Shown: positions 31,706 to 45,025 of the stretch, in pieces
Numbering within the stretch: position 1 is the first letter of the stretch
Layout of the letters: each line of letters begins with the position of its first letter
Assembly: GCA_020086605.1 (NCBI GenBank)
Contig: JACBWW010000049.1
Coordinates: 3,039,098 to 3,103,097, forward strand
DNA length: 64,000 nucleotides
Source of the DNA: Lanius collurio
Taxonomy: Eukaryota; Chordata; Aves; Passeriformes; Laniidae
Direction: 5' to 3'
The notes under the pieces: model-generated
What the model was told of the DNA's origin: nothing
Databases searched by the model: none
What the model saw: the letters and a program-made list of their open reading frames with translations, nothing else
Made by a program: the position numbers and the translations under genes

Positions 31706-34700
31706 TATTCTCCTGTAGAATTAGCACGGGGCCCAGAATTCTCCCACAGTTCTATATTTGTTCAACTGAATTTGACCTGAAGTTGTTGCTGAGACTTTGG
31801 GTGTGATTCCCCTCCTTTCCTTGGCACAGGGGAAGAGGTGGTGGCAAAGTAACACTGCACCAGTGGCACTGCACCATGAGCCACAGGTCAGTCAAATACC
31901 AAATGTGTAAGATTTTCTACCCTAGGAGATTATAGCAGGTTCAATGAGCATATGGGGAGGAACATCTGCTCTGTTTTGGATGATCTTTCTTCACATTTTT
32001 GAGAGAGACAGAGGGTATTTTCCTCCTACTGAGTCCCTGAGGCAGTTGCCTGTGCATCACTTCTTTCTCTTCCTGTACTAACAGGGTGAGGGTGTTGGAG
32101 CCGGTACCATGGTGGATTCTCCCCCATGTTCTTCCTGCTGCTTGCTATGTCCTAGAGAGCCAAATCCTGTACCCATAGTGCTTTTTTTCTTCATTTCCAA
32201 GCTGTTAACTTTCAAAATGCAACCCTTGCCTGAGAAAACATGGCAACAACCACATCCATGAAGGCAGGGTCTGACCTTGGAGCAGAGCACCAGAGTGGGA
32301 TGTTTCTTCATTTCTTCTCCATGCCCTGGCATCTCTCCTTGATGACCCAGGCTGAATTGCATCCCATCCATGCCCCCATTACCACTCTCTAAATTTGGCA
32401 CTGCTGTGTTTCTTCTGTAATTTCTATCTTGCTCTTTAATACCAGAGCAAAAAGTGTATGAGAGAGAAGTTTCATCTGATGTCCTTGGTGGCTAGTTAGA
32501 CAAGGGCCCAAAATCTGAGCTTGGAGCTGCACTTAAATTGCAGGGAGTGAGAATTTGGCCTGAATTATGCTTTGACTTGTAAGTCATATTTCTGTCTTCA
32601 AAGACATTGGGATGAAGGTTAAATAAAAAACTTCATTTTTTTTTTTTAAATATAAACTGGTCACAATGAAGAAGGCAGCTTTTATTTGGGGCATTATTTG
32701 TACACAGGATGTACTCTGGACTTGAACAATTTGGGTGCCAGGTGAATCACTGAATACATACAGATTCCTCATACCTAAGGAGAAATAAAAAATTCAAAAG
32801 CAGCAAATTTAGAATACTGAAAAATGCAGCTTTTAAAAATAATCATGGGAGAAAACAACAAGCATGTTTGCTCATGTCCTTTATCTCAGTCAGCTAATCT
32901 TCCAGAATGTCACATTGCATAGAAATAGATTTTTACATATGAACTTGTTACATCACTTCCTAAAAAAAGACTATTTATCTGGTACTTAAATAGCACATTC
33001 AGAGACTGTTTATGCAGAATTTCTGCTGCAAATGTGTGATCCTTGTTAGGTAGCTAAGCTCGGTGTGAAGCTTTAAAATGGCATTGTATTTATTTGCTGC
33101 TTACTGTGTGAAAGAATACTTACAGAAGTATCAGTTTGAAAGCTTGATAATTTTCAATAGTTTAAGGGTTTTAAAATATGAAATTGGTTTTGACCGTTTT
33201 CATCTTTAGTTGGCATAGGGAACAGTTCTACCAAAAAGATATGTAAAAAGCATGTGATATGGAGAAAACAAAACCTTCTCTGAAATCTATCAAATTAATC
33301 ATAGCAAAACCGAATCCAGAATTTGAACCCTATATATTATCCAAATGTAGCCAGTTTATGTTGCTGCACACTAACAAATCTGAGAAACTATCCAATTTAA
33401 TACCAGTGAAATATCTGGTGTCTCACCATGGTATTTCAATACACACTATTAATTCTTCCAGGGCAGATGCAGTCCCCAATGTGATTTTAGGAAGAGCAGA
33501 GACAACAATGTGTCTTTGGAGGTGCCATTTTTCACCTGGAATGTGAAATCAATGTCCTGACCATTTGTGGTCATTAAAACTCCCACTGCACCATTCTGCA
33601 AGAGTAGAGGCATTGACTCCCAAGTCTTGGTGAAACTCCAACAAAGTAATTATATTCCTCCTGATACAACCTTCCTTTTAAAGCTAATTTAAAGTTCCTC
33701 TTCATCTGTTCTCCCCTGCTTTGAGTGGAAAATCCTTCTTATCCCTTTGTAAAGTTTTCTTTAGTTCTGCTTTATACTGACAATCAGTGGCTGTCTTGCC
33801 ACATTACTGATGCATGTCCAGAAGCAGAGGAGGTGCCTGCAATTGTGGACCCTACAATTAGTAAAGCTTTATTGGTGGTCTGGTTGAGGGGTGTTGTTCA
33901 ACAACAAATTTTGGAGCCTTCTCCACCTTGATTTTCTTGTGTTGCTCAGTCAGTGCTGCAGTGTCTGTGTGTAGGCAGAGCCAGGAAAAAGTGGTCAAAA
34001 GCAGCAGGTGAGTTGTTTGTTCTGGCAAGTCAGACTTGCCCTGGGGTAAAGCAAAGAACAACTCATGGTTATGAAATATTTGGATATATTTCAAGGTAGA
34101 ACTTCCTAGTTATCAACGTTATTGCAATTTGTCACACGCATCCACACCCTTGGCATTATCCAGTTATGCCTAATGGATATTCCTGGAAAAAAAACTCATA
34201 ACTTTTCAAGTCATCATCCAATATAACTCATTTCTCTTCAACATGTACTTTTTTCTATTTATGAATATATCCCTTCCAGTAAGATCAATGCTTGCTTAAG
34301 CTGTGGGACTCTGTTTAGTGAAGGGTTGAATGTTTCACCCAAGTCAGAAATATCAGCTTAACCTATTGGGGTTTTTTTTTGCTTTAAGAAAAATGAGCAC
34401 AAGTAATGGAAGTTACTGCTTCTGTACATCCCAGGGAATCAAAGGCATCATGTTCTCCTGTCCTGGAGAAGACAGGACCTTTCAACCCTCCGTGTTGAAA
34501 TGCTGACTGCTGACTCTGATGTCTGAAACCAAGACCTCAGGGTTAGGACTCAGGGTTAGGACTTACCTCTTTCCAAACTGGAAGAATCCCCTGCTCTGCA
34601 TCCTGGGGCTTCTCTGCTTGCATTTGAGCTGCATTCCTATTAGCACACCACACATATCCCTTCTGCAGCTTCGCCCTTATCCTCATGTGCCTTGTGTGCC

Positions 34701-35082
34701 GTAGGCGGGCTTTATCCTCTCCCCAAAGTGTGAGATGGAAAAAGGAAGAACGGTAACACGATTGCAGGAATGTGTTGCTGCCTTTTTTTGCATCTTCCGC
34801 AGCACCCCGACAGATTGCTTAGCTAGAATCCATATGCTTTCCTTTTCAGAACAAAAATTGTTCTCAGAGGAGACCTAAAGCTTCCAAATCACAAAGGGTC
34901 ATGATCCTGCAGAATTAAAAGATGATTTCTAGGTGTAGTCCTGACTTGTATGGTTTGAACTCAGTACTTGCTCCAGTTACTGGTGTGCATTTAGCCTAGT
35001 CTATATCAGATGACCTCAGCTGCCCTTTTAACCTGCTGTGTCCCTTGTGCCTCAGTTTACATCTCTGCAGAAACACAGCAAA
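31706..35082. other. Non-coding stretch
   Basis: No gene or clear transposon is recognised. Open frames are at most 107 codons. Short tandem units occur at 34501-34563. Confidence 0.55.
34501..34563. repeat. Short perfect tandem duplications
   Basis: The 7-mer 'tgctgac' is repeated twice at 34501-34514, and the 13-mer 'cagggttaggact' twice at 34538-34563. The 13-mer contains a telomere-like GGGTTAG, but two copies are not an interstitial telomere. Confidence 0.8.
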
Positions 35083-35252
35083 AATCATCAAATGGTTTGG
35101 GTTGGAAGAGACCTTAAAGATCCTCTCATTCCAAGCCCCCTGCTGCAGGCAGAGACACCTTCCACTATCCCAGGTTGCTCCAAGCCCTGTCCAACCTGGC
35201 CTTAAATACTTCCAGGGATGGGGCAGCCACAGCTTCTCTGAGCAACCTGCGA
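35083..35252 (-). mobile_element. CR1 LINE, 3' end fragment
   Basis: A reverse-oriented CR1 3' end. The plus strand reads 'aatcatcaaatggtttgggt', 'ggaagagaccttaaagatcc', 'caggttgctccaagccctgt', 'ccaacctggccttaaatact' and 'cagcttctctgagcaacctg', the reverse complement of the final 170 bases of CR1. It is strongly 5'-truncated and diverged. Confidence 0.92.
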
Positions 35253-38200
35253 AACGTTGCTGAGTCAAACTTCAGAGCTGTGTTGTGCCAAATCCTGCAT
35301 GTAGGTGGGTAACAACAGCTGCCAGTCAGCCTCTGAGAGCAGAGCACCATATGATTTCTCAATGAACAAAACATTTAATATAAACACAACACTTTCCAGA
35401 TATTATGAAGAGCTTTTCCTGAACAACTCTTTTTAAACAGAACTATTAGGCAGTAAAGTCTGTTTGCTGATCTTTATGCAGATCTTCCCACTTCCACTTC
35501 ACTGTAAGGTTTTGACTAAAATATTTATACTTTTCTGCTTTGGTATACATCCTACTCCAATCCTACGGGAAGGATTTCTCAGCCTGTGGAGAGAAATGAC
35601 AAACTGCGTGTGTGGTGCTTGTTCACCCACACTGGCTCTCTGGGCTTTGGTAAGAGCTATGTGGTCCTCTCGAGAGTGCAGAGCCTCTGCAGTAGATCAG
35701 AGCTCCTCACAGGTCTCAGAAACAATTTGTAAACCTGTGTTTTGCTTCCTTGGAAGACCCCATAGGAGAGTTTAATATTTTGGGGTGCAGATCTCCCACC
35801 CAGCACTGTCCTGGTTTCAACAGCACCTACATCTTCCACATGTCCAGATCACATTGTCCCGAATCTGTCCTTTGCAGCAGAACACAAAATGCTTGGAAAT
35901 TGTAAATGACCTTCCTGTAAATGCTGCCCTGCTCTTCCATAATGTCACCTTCCTTCTAACAGCTTTTCCAGGGTCTCCAGCCTGGTCCTCTCCTGGCCTT
36001 AGCTCTGCTGTGCATTAGCTCATCCCATTTGCATAGGAGCTGATTGCAGTGGAATTCAGGGCAGCTCTGACAAAGCATTCAAGTTTCCATCCTCACTCTT
36101 TTTCAAGGTCATCCTTTCATATCACAGGCAGGATGTAAAAATACATGATCTTATATTCATTCTCCCTTTGAGTATTATCCTCTTGTTTTCATACAAGATT
36201 TTTTTGTTTCCTGTACATAGAGTAAATTCTAAGTTACATTTTGTGTGTGTGTCATTGGGAAGTACTAGGGGTCTGAAAACTGGATATACAAGTCTAGTTT
36301 TGATTTCTTGAATGACTACAGAATGAGTATCTATTATCTTTAAATAAACTTTAAGGGTTTTCTTGATGAGTAATTTGCTCCAAAAGATTTTCTTTTTTAA
36401 ACTCTCATGAAATATATTTATAGAGTGGTGTTTCAATTCCTGATATTTATAGGAACACTTACAGTGGACATTAACCATCTTCAGCAGTCCGTGTACCATT
36501 TACTTCCAATGAAATAGTGGGGATAATTGTTTGTTTTCTGGGAAAATAATGTTTTTAGTTTCATAATCTAAAGGGAGTTAATTTTTTTTTATGGTACAAG
36601 TGTTTACTGACCTGATGAGAAGCAGTGAAGTCGTTGGACAGTTGGGAAGTAATTAGACTTCTTTTACTTGTGAGTTTGAGTTTTATTTGATTTGGATCTG
36701 TATTTCAAAAATTGTTACCCTACATATTTTTGCTCAAAAATTGAATTTGATCTGACTAAATGTGAAATTGGCAACACAATTAATTACATTAAAAATGTAT
36801 ACATTAAAGATCTGCAGTGTCTTTGTTTAGCATCCTGGTCACATTCAGATTTTTTACCACTGCATCGACTATTTAATAATTGTTTCCACAATCTCTTGTA
36901 GAGAGGGTTATTTAACAAGAATGAAAATCTTTAGAAATTTGGACGCACCAACCACTCACTGCTCTGCTCAGAAACTGAGAGTGTGGTTCCAGTCTAACAT
37001 CCTCTTTTAAACCTACATGATTCTGCTCGTTGATGCTTCCTGCAGTACCCACCCACGATTTGCTGGGTTGTCTCTTTAAGCTGGATGAGCAACTGCTATT
37101 TTATAAAATGTGCTGCCATACCCTAAAGCAATAAGGTTTGTGCCATTCTGTCATCAGAACAGTAATGGGTAGCTAAAGGCTGTGGAGTCCCTTTAGAAGA
37201 AGAAACAAAGAGATGCCCAGATCCAGGTTCTTTCCTTCAAAACAAAAAGCATTTCAATGAAAAGAGATGATGTCTGGGATTAATGGTGGAAAGGGTAAAA
37301 GTCCTGACTGTTGGAATCACTTAGTGATTCAGTTCTTTGATAGGTTACAAAAAATATCATATTAATTCTTTGAACTGTGTAAGTCGTGAGTACAGCTTGG
37401 AAAATAAGGTGGTGTGATACCAATGTGCAGGAGTTTAATGAAAATAAAATATCTAAAATGTACAGATATATCAAATAACCCCATAGAAACCGAGTCTGTA
37501 TTGCTCCACTCTAATTTCATTTTCTTATCTCTTTACATTCACTTCATCTTGCTGCTGGCTGTTCCCTTTGATGTCCTTTATATCATGGACTTTGTTCATC
37601 ACAGACACCTGCTAAATATTTACCTGTCTGCCTTAGTTGGGGTGGGAACTGTTTTTTTCTGAGGGGGCTTAAATATCTGCTGGACTGTTGCTGAATGTTG
37701 CACGCAAGAAAAGAGTATGAGCCTTTTTTATTTCATGTTTAATCTTCTTTGCAACCACAGAACACAGTTCTGATCTGTGCCTTTTGAAGCAAAGCACTGG
37801 GAGGTTCAAGGAAACCTTCTGTGCCCAGCAAACTGCACAGCTTGGAGATAGACACTCTGAAAATGCAAAACCAGGCATGTTTAGAAGGACCATTTCATCT
37901 CCTCTGACACTGTAATGGAGACTACAATTGCCAGTAACAATTAAGGAAAAAACCTCGTTGTCACTGTGGGATGTCCAATACAAAAATAATAATTTATAAT
38001 TAAAAAAATTATACCCTCATAACTGCTCATAGTTCATATAGTGCCAAAAAGCATGGGGGATCTAGAAAGATCTCCTGAAGAGGAGCTCTGAATTATTGTG
38101 GTTTTAATATATTAACTCTGTAGTTGCCTCATCAAGAAAAGTGACTTCAGAATATGGGGAAAGGTTCATACTCTTGCAACAAAAATGTACAGGTTTGGTT

Positions 38201-38292
38201 CCATACAAAGAGATCACGAGGTCCATAGTTTTGGAAATTATTAAGGAAGGGGAAGATTTTGGGACCTTATCTTAATTACTACCACCGGCCCT
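35253..38292. other. Non-coding AT-rich stretch
   Basis: No gene or transposon is recognised. The longest open frame is 125 codons (36122-36499, minus), without a known domain. Confidence 0.55.
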
Positions 38293-38621
38293 TAGAGGTT
38301 TTTGAAGAGAGACCTGCCTACATATTGTCAGAGGATGCAATAAAATGCTGTAATCATGCAGATAGAGAAAAGGGTGGAGAGAATGAGAAACAAAAAAAAA
38401 AATCTGATATGGTAATCTGTCACTTAGCAGAAATTCCTGGTGAGCTAAAAACGATGCTCTCAGTCCACTTGTGTCTTCTGGCACTGGTTTTGCACTCTGA
38501 GGTGCAGGAGGTTTTAGTGGAGTTATGGTTTTGGGGGGTTCTGCTATCCTCTGATTAAGGCAGCAATTGTAGTTCAAACAATATATAATTTAAAAAGAGT
38601 ATTTCAACAGGAAGGACAGTT
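38293..38621. repeat. 329-bp repeat, copy 1
   Basis: The segment from 'tagaggtttttgaagagaga' to 'aacaggaaggacagtt' recurs at 40193-40521. By direct comparison the copies differ by six substitutions and two single-base indels (one in an A run, one in a G run), about 97-98% identity. The sequence has no terminal inverted repeats, no poly-A tail at its edges and no recognisable coding content; the open frame through it (38259-38558) begins outside the repeat. Copy 1 is preceded by 'ccggccct'. It may be the original of a local duplication, or one of two insertions of an unknown repeat family. Confidence 0.95.
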
Positions 38622-40192
38622 CTGCTCCAACTGGAAAAGCAGTTGAAAGGATTTTCTCTTCCTCAGCTGTAAATAATAATAGGAAAATATTATGCTGAGA
38701 ATTGTCCCATACCATAAGTTCCATCGCCAGAGGTGAAATTTTGCAGTTTGTATCTCAGCTGAAGCAAACAGGGTGTGGATTCACCAGTTGCCTTTCATGC
38801 AGCAAATTTATATATTGGACATAAATTTTATAACTGGAAAAGAAAACTATGGAATGAGATGGGCATCTGGTCAAGTCTATGACAATGAGCTACTTATGCC
38901 TCCTTTCTGGTTTTTAAGGTCCTGTGTATGGGAGAGAAATGAGAAATAGAGCTATCCAGCTATTTTCCTGGTGCTTGGATAAGGTCTAGGCAAATGTGCT
39001 GGGGAGGGAAACAAGGACACACAGTGGTGGTAGATGTGGGATGTATTTTAAGGACTGTGTACATAGGTAATGGTAATGTATTTAATTGTGCTTTAATGTG
39101 ACAAACCACTACATTAGCCCACTTCCACTGTCTCACAATCAGCTCCCTTCAAATAAATTGCACACCCACAAAAGGGTAAATTGGATGAAAAGTCACAAAT
39201 TTGGAAAATAACTATTGTTTAAGACCAGCATAAGAAAATTCAACATTAACATTGTAGTTTCTCAGTGCATAACCTGATTGTAGAACTGCCTAATGCCTTG
39301 CTTTTGCTGCAGCACTGAAATAAAAGGGAACATTTTCCACTGGAAAATTGGCCCAGTGCTACGTTTTGTCTATGTAAGATCATGCAGTGCTGGCATTTGA
39401 AATAGTGATAATTTTATGCCTAAAAAAATGAGTAATTGTACCACGGAGAACTTGATTCTGATGAGATCCTTCGATCACACTCCATCATCTGCCTTTTCCC
39501 ATTCTTTTGGAGATGATTGGGGGGAAACGCATCCGCCAGTCTGGAGCTGTGGATGTGTGGCTGCAGTCCTGTGAAATACAACCACTATAAAGTCATCTTT
39601 AAAATTTTATAGATGTTTAAAACACAAACTCAGTTTTCCTCCCTTTGTGTCTTTCAGAGAGACTGCCACAGAGTTATCTGGAACATTACCAAGGTAAGCA
39701 AGTTCCTCTAAACTGCATCTGTGTGTCAGTGTCCGGAGGGTGCTGAAAGAAGCACGACCTTTGGAGCCAGAAGATGATCCCTTCCCTAAGGAAAACTGCT
39801 GGGATACTGAAAACTGGGGTGCAGAGGAGAACACTCCCTGCATGCCACAGACAGACAAATGACACCAAAGCACTGGCACAGCCAAGCCTGCACAGCTTAA
39901 GGCCACGGTTGAAGTTGCTTTGAGGCTCAGCACAGTTGTGCACCTGATGAGAAAAATCCCAGCTGTGGCTTCCTTCCAACTGTGCAATTATACCCATGGC
40001 AGGTGGTTTGGCTTTTGCTTTACATTTCACCTGAGGGATGAGAGGAGGGAAACTTGGAGGTAGGAGAAAAGAAACACTGTGATCTCAAGGCATTTTCATC
40101 TGGAAGGCAGGAAAGCAGCTTAGACCAAATTCTTCTATGCTGAGAAAGCTTTTCATAAAATAATAGAAGTAGACACGACTCCCAAGCTGCAA
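38622..40192. other. Spacer between the two 329-bp repeats
   Basis: About 1.57 kb without a recognised gene or transposon. It contains a possible 36-nt exon flanked by good splice signals (39658-39693). The minus-strand open frames near 39607-40030 (126 and 114 codons) overlap each other in different frames and resemble no known protein. Confidence 0.5.
39658..39693 (+). other. Possible 36-nt microexon
   Basis: A T/C-rich tract ending 'ctttgtgtctttcag' is followed 36 bases later by 'aag|gtaagc', a near-perfect 5' splice donor. The 36 bases are a multiple of three and open in at least two frames (RDCHRVIWNITK and, shifted, a frame starting ETATELSG). Such pairs arise by chance in a window of this size, and no neighbouring exon is recognised. 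It is speculative. Confidence 0.15.
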
Positions 40193-40521
40193 TAGAGGTT
40201 TTTGAAGAGAGACCTGCCTACATATTGTCAGAGGATGCAATAAAATGCTGTAATCATGCAGATAGAGAAAAGGGTGGAGAGAACGAGAAACAAAAAAAAA
40301 ATCTGATATGGTAATCTGTCACTTAGCAGAAATTCCTGGTGAGTTAAAAACGATGCTCTCAGTCCACTTGTGTCTTCTGGCACTGGTTTTGCATTCTGAG
40401 GTGCAGGAGGTTTTAGTGTAATTATGGTTTTGGGGGAGTTCTGCTATCCTCTGATTAAGGCAGCAATTGTAGTTCAAGCAATATATAATTTAAAAAGAGT
40501 ATTTCAACAGGAAGGACAGTT
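40193..40521. repeat. 329-bp repeat, copy 2
   Basis: The second copy of the 38293-38621 sequence, same strand, offset exactly 1900 bp. It is preceded by 'aagctgcaa' and followed by 'ttctttaagc', neither shared with copy 1, so the similarity stops sharply at both ends. Sharp edges and low divergence indicate a fairly recent event or an assembly error. Confidence 0.95.
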
Positions 40522-43500
40522 TTCTTTAAGCATGGTAATACATGCAAGTTGTTTCTGATTCTAAGGCAGAGAAAAAATATCTGCCTTTCTTTGGGGGGTG
40601 TGTGGTGTATATTAGTTGACTTTTTAATATTGATAAGCTATAAAAATGTATATTTTCATTATACATGATCACTTCCCCCTCTATAATGTACTCCTTTGTT
40701 CTGTTTGTACAAATTTGTGTGGTTTATATGATTTGTTCATTTAATAGATACATTTCTTTTTATGGTTTACTGTCACTTGGTCTCCGTGGTTGTGCAAGCA
40801 AATATTCTGGTGAAATTTTTTCATGTGTTTGAAGTGCTGACCAGTGATCAGGCCTACCTGACACCAAAGATTTTGTTCATCTTCCTTGCAAAATAATTGC
40901 ATTTCTTCATGCACACACACACAAAAAAAGAATTGGGATTCAACAGAGTAGCCACTTCCTTGGTCAGGAATCTCAATATTGATGCTTAGCTGTATCTTTT
41001 ACTTGTTTTAGTGCTAAAATATTTCCAGTTTCACTGCACTTAGTGAGGTATTATAGAACTAATATACTGGAAACAGGGAGTCCTTACACTGCAGAAATGA
41101 ATTCCACTTCAAATTAAAGTCAAAATGAGACACACAAGTGTTTGAATAAACATCCCGTTTCGTACTTGCCATTAATGATTGTCTAAATGTGCTTTTTGAA
41201 TTATTACCACAGGCTTTAATTTCAACTGCAGCAAGATGTCACAAGTAAAATCAGATTATACCAGCAATGTGCACAAGGCATTGTAATTGTGTTATAAATA
41301 TTAAACCAAATGATCTTGTCATGATTTAAAACAAATGTTTCCAGCTAGGCACAGGTTGGCTTGTCCTCCAGCCTTCTCCAGGATTCACCTGTTCCTGCAT
41401 TTCTCTAAGCAAACAGCTCCTTGGGGTTTTTAATCTTGTGTTGTGATGTATTAATCTAATATTTTTTGTTCTCCTTTCAAACGTCAAGTGAATCGTTCTG
41501 CTATTATTAATTCATAACAGCAAAATAGTCTAATTTCCCCACAAGCACCACATCTTCTTACACCTTCAGCCTGAAACCACTTTACAGCTTATAAAATTTT
41601 AGGAGTTGCACCTTGAAATGACAAAATTAATAACCACTTTCCCATCACTGCTGGGATTCCAATCCCTGTATTTTGTCCAGTGGGGCACAGCAAGTCCCCT
41701 GTAACATTGGAAATCCAACTCTCCTTTGCCCAGGCAAGCACGAGGCCTTTTCTCAGAGCAGGAATGACTCTTGAACGTATTTGTGGCCAGGATTGATCAA
41801 ATCCTTTTCATGTACTTGCAAATCTGGTTAAAGGGTTCTCACTGCAAAGGACATAAGTGTGAACAGATGTGTCTGTACTTGGAATATTTTGTCTGGCTGT
41901 CAAGGAAGTTTAGGCACTGGTGGCATTAATTTTTTATTGTTGTTGTTGCTGTCATTAAAAAAAATTCTCAAAACTCCTTCTGATTTTTTCATAGTTCAGT
42001 TAAAGAGGTGGAATTAGGGATTTGCTCACATAAAGTCCTGTAATTAGTCAGAAGTACAGAGGAGTATATTTTGAATATTTTCTCATCTTCAATGGTAACC
42101 AAAAGAGGTTACATATGTGGATTTTTTTTAAAAAGCAAATGTAACAAAGTGTCTTGGTAAATGGTGGCTTTTTAATATATTCATTTTCTATTAAATAGTG
42201 CTGATGGTTCTCTAATGATTATATTTAAGACTAAGAAGAAATCACCCTTCTTCTTGCCACTGAAGTATGTGTATCACTGATAGGCAAAAATAGAAAAATG
42301 TGAGTTGGTGGACATCATTTATTAGGAAAGATAATAGATTAACTTTGCCTGTAGAAAGATATAAAAATATTCAGTACAATTATATTGTGTCAGTTCTAAT
42401 TTACCAGTTATTTCTGATGATTTCAGGAAGCTCAGACTTGAGAATGAATTGAAAATTCAAACTTAAAATGTGATAAAGAAGCTTTACAATTTTTGTATTA
42501 AATGACATTATTATAGCTATGAATGTATATTGTTTTTTCGAATAAAGGCTTTCTGTGAGCAACAGCACATCAAAGAAGAGATCTTCACAAGGAAAACTTT
42601 ACAATAATATTAAGTTGTTCACTGCATGACCTATTTAGAGTACTCAGATACTTCTTGTTGTAGACTACATAATTAAATTTTAAATGGAACATGATAAAGA
42701 AATTATACTGGTGATCCCTAGAGATTTGAATACCCTATTTGGATCTTTACAAGACTGTAGCGAAGGCATACTTTTAAAATTTAATAAAGGTCTGGCCTAT
42801 TTTTTTTCCCTTTTAGATGTTCTATAACTGCTAAGGCAGTTCTGTTTCAAGCTGTGTTTGCTCTCAACACTTCATAGTCGGTACCTGCAATAACAGAGCA
42901 AACGAAAACCATTAGAAGAAATACAGTTTAACTTGAGAAATTCACCACTAAAAAATGACAATTAATGAGTGGAGGTAAACTTCAAAATCTTGGGGGAGCT
43001 AAGCTTGTAACCTGGTGAGCCTTTCCTGGACCTGCCCCTGAGCTCAGCAGTGGAGGGGAGCAGTGAATGAACACACTCAAGTCCTGGAGCACAGTGTGAA
43101 GCCCTGTGGGCATGAGGGAGAGGATGTTTGGAGCTTAAAGGAGAAAATACTCAGCTTCAATTTCAAAGGAATTATTTCAGTCTCTAGCCACTTCTGTTTG
43201 TTTCTGTGAAAGTTACTTTATATTTAAAGAAGAACAAATATTTTAAATATAGACTAACTGCATGGATTATTTATTTGTCTAACACTAGGTTAGTATTAAC
43301 AGAAGGAAAATCTGGGCTACTTTTCCACTTTAGTGTACTGGCTCGAATTTTCATTTCACTCAAGGGGGTGTAAAGTTTAAATGGTCACTTCCTCCCCTAA
43401 GCTGTTAAAATAAGAAAAAAAATCAAGCTAATTATTTGCATATATATTTTTCATGGAAAATTTTGTAGAAATATCACTGAATCATCTGCTTAAATCTTGA

Positions 43501-44980
43501 GCAAAACTCAGGGAAACTTGTATTTTGAGATGAAGGCCACCTTAAAATTGTCATTTAGAATTTTTTTTAGAAATGTGGGAGGAAATCTGCAGTGGATACA
43601 TTAATGTGAAAACCAGCAAGTATGTTCAGAATGAAAATGGAAATCTTTGGCTTGTCCTTGAATTTTAGTAATCTAAATACTTAATATATTTTAAACCTGT
43701 GGTCTGGAGTAGGCTGCAAACTTTGGCCCTCTTGAGTTGGGGTTTTATTCTCCACCATTCCATAAATTTCTTTAATGATCTCTAAGTTCCATTTGCTGTA
43801 GAGAGTTCTGTTCTTGAGTGTCTACAGCATTTTGAAAATAGAATGTAAGTACTGAAGTCACTTTGGTGCTTTTGAAAAATGTTAACCTGCAACTTCACCA
43901 TTATTGAAATCTAATGCAACTGAGCTTTTATCTAAAGCAAAAAAGAAGAATTGACAGCCCACCATATGACAAGCAAAATGAAATCTCTTGATCACTATCT
44001 GTCAGCAGTCTTTCTAATACCATTGTGTTAGGGAATGATATGTCTTCCAAGAAGTTCAGTACACAAGGTTTTGAATCATTTCTGTCTTGACAGCCTAACA
44101 CAAGTAACTACTTGTAAGTGCTTGGATGAATTATAAAATCTATGTGGCTCTGAAGAGTGAGTTAATAAAACATCTATGAGCATTTTAATTACTATGAAAT
44201 GAAAAAGATTTTTTTCCTGACAGTAATAGGGGCATGGTCTAAAGACCAAGCTGACATCTCAATTGCTGTGTTCCCTGGGTTTGCACAGATGGTGGGAGTT
44301 GGGGTTACCTTCCATGGTTGCTCTTTTGGCTCCCTCCCAGCTGAGATCTTCTGGCAAGCAATTTCTCTCCCTCTGGGAACACCAGGTCGTACTTTCACCC
44401 CTCATGTTTTCATGTCCTCTCATGTCACCAGTGCTGCTTTGCCAGTTATGTCAGGCTTGAACACCCACCTGCCTACACCAGGCATGTCTCTGCCAAACTA
44501 GGACAGAATTTTCCATACCTCCACAAAATATTTACTGAAGCTTTATTCTCCCTTATATAAAGCAGGTGTTTGGCATAGTCCATTTGTGACCCTCTCTTCT
44601 AATTGAGAGCTTTTGCTTTCCACCTTCAAAAAAATCCCTTTTCAAAATTCACTCTTGTTTTAGAGGCATATAAATAATTGGTCAAGAAAACATTGCTCAT
44701 CCCGGATGGCAGGCAGTGCTAGCTGCTAACATTAAAATATCTTGAATGTCAAACTGTATGCAGTAATCCAGAGCTAGTCTTTGGAAATGATATCATCTTC
44801 TATCTTTTCCTAAACCACATCATTAAAAAGAAAAGAAAAAGATTTCAGCCCTCGATATTTAAATGTTCTCAAGTCAACTGTCTTAAAGAGCAGATTTTCC
44901 ATAATTTGGATGCCTGCTATTTTCTAAAGAAAGTAGTTATTTTGAAATGAGACTTGAATTTAGCTAATCATTCCCTTATC
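40522..44980. other. Non-coding AT-rich stretch
   Basis: No gene or transposon is recognised; between 40522 and about 44190 there are no open frames of 60 codons or more on either strand. Parts of 41090-41340 and 41430-41600 look like conserved non-coding sequence by character. A 100-codon plus-strand frame at 44199-44501 overlaps minus-strand frames and is not convincing. Confidence 0.5.
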
Positions 44981-45025
44981 AAAAAAAAAAAAAAGTAAAA
45001 AAAAAAAAAAAAAAGTAAAAAAAAA
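44981..45025. repeat. Interrupted poly-A tract
   Basis: The tract is 14 A, GT, 18 A, GT, 9 A. The regular GT interruptions suggest duplication of an A-run plus GT unit. No retroelement body is recognisable to the left. Confidence 0.9.

Noticed and set aside
34538..34563. Telomere-like GGGTTAG repeats
   Set aside because: There are only two copies of a 13-bp unit, and the unit is not TTAGGG. A local duplication is sufficient.
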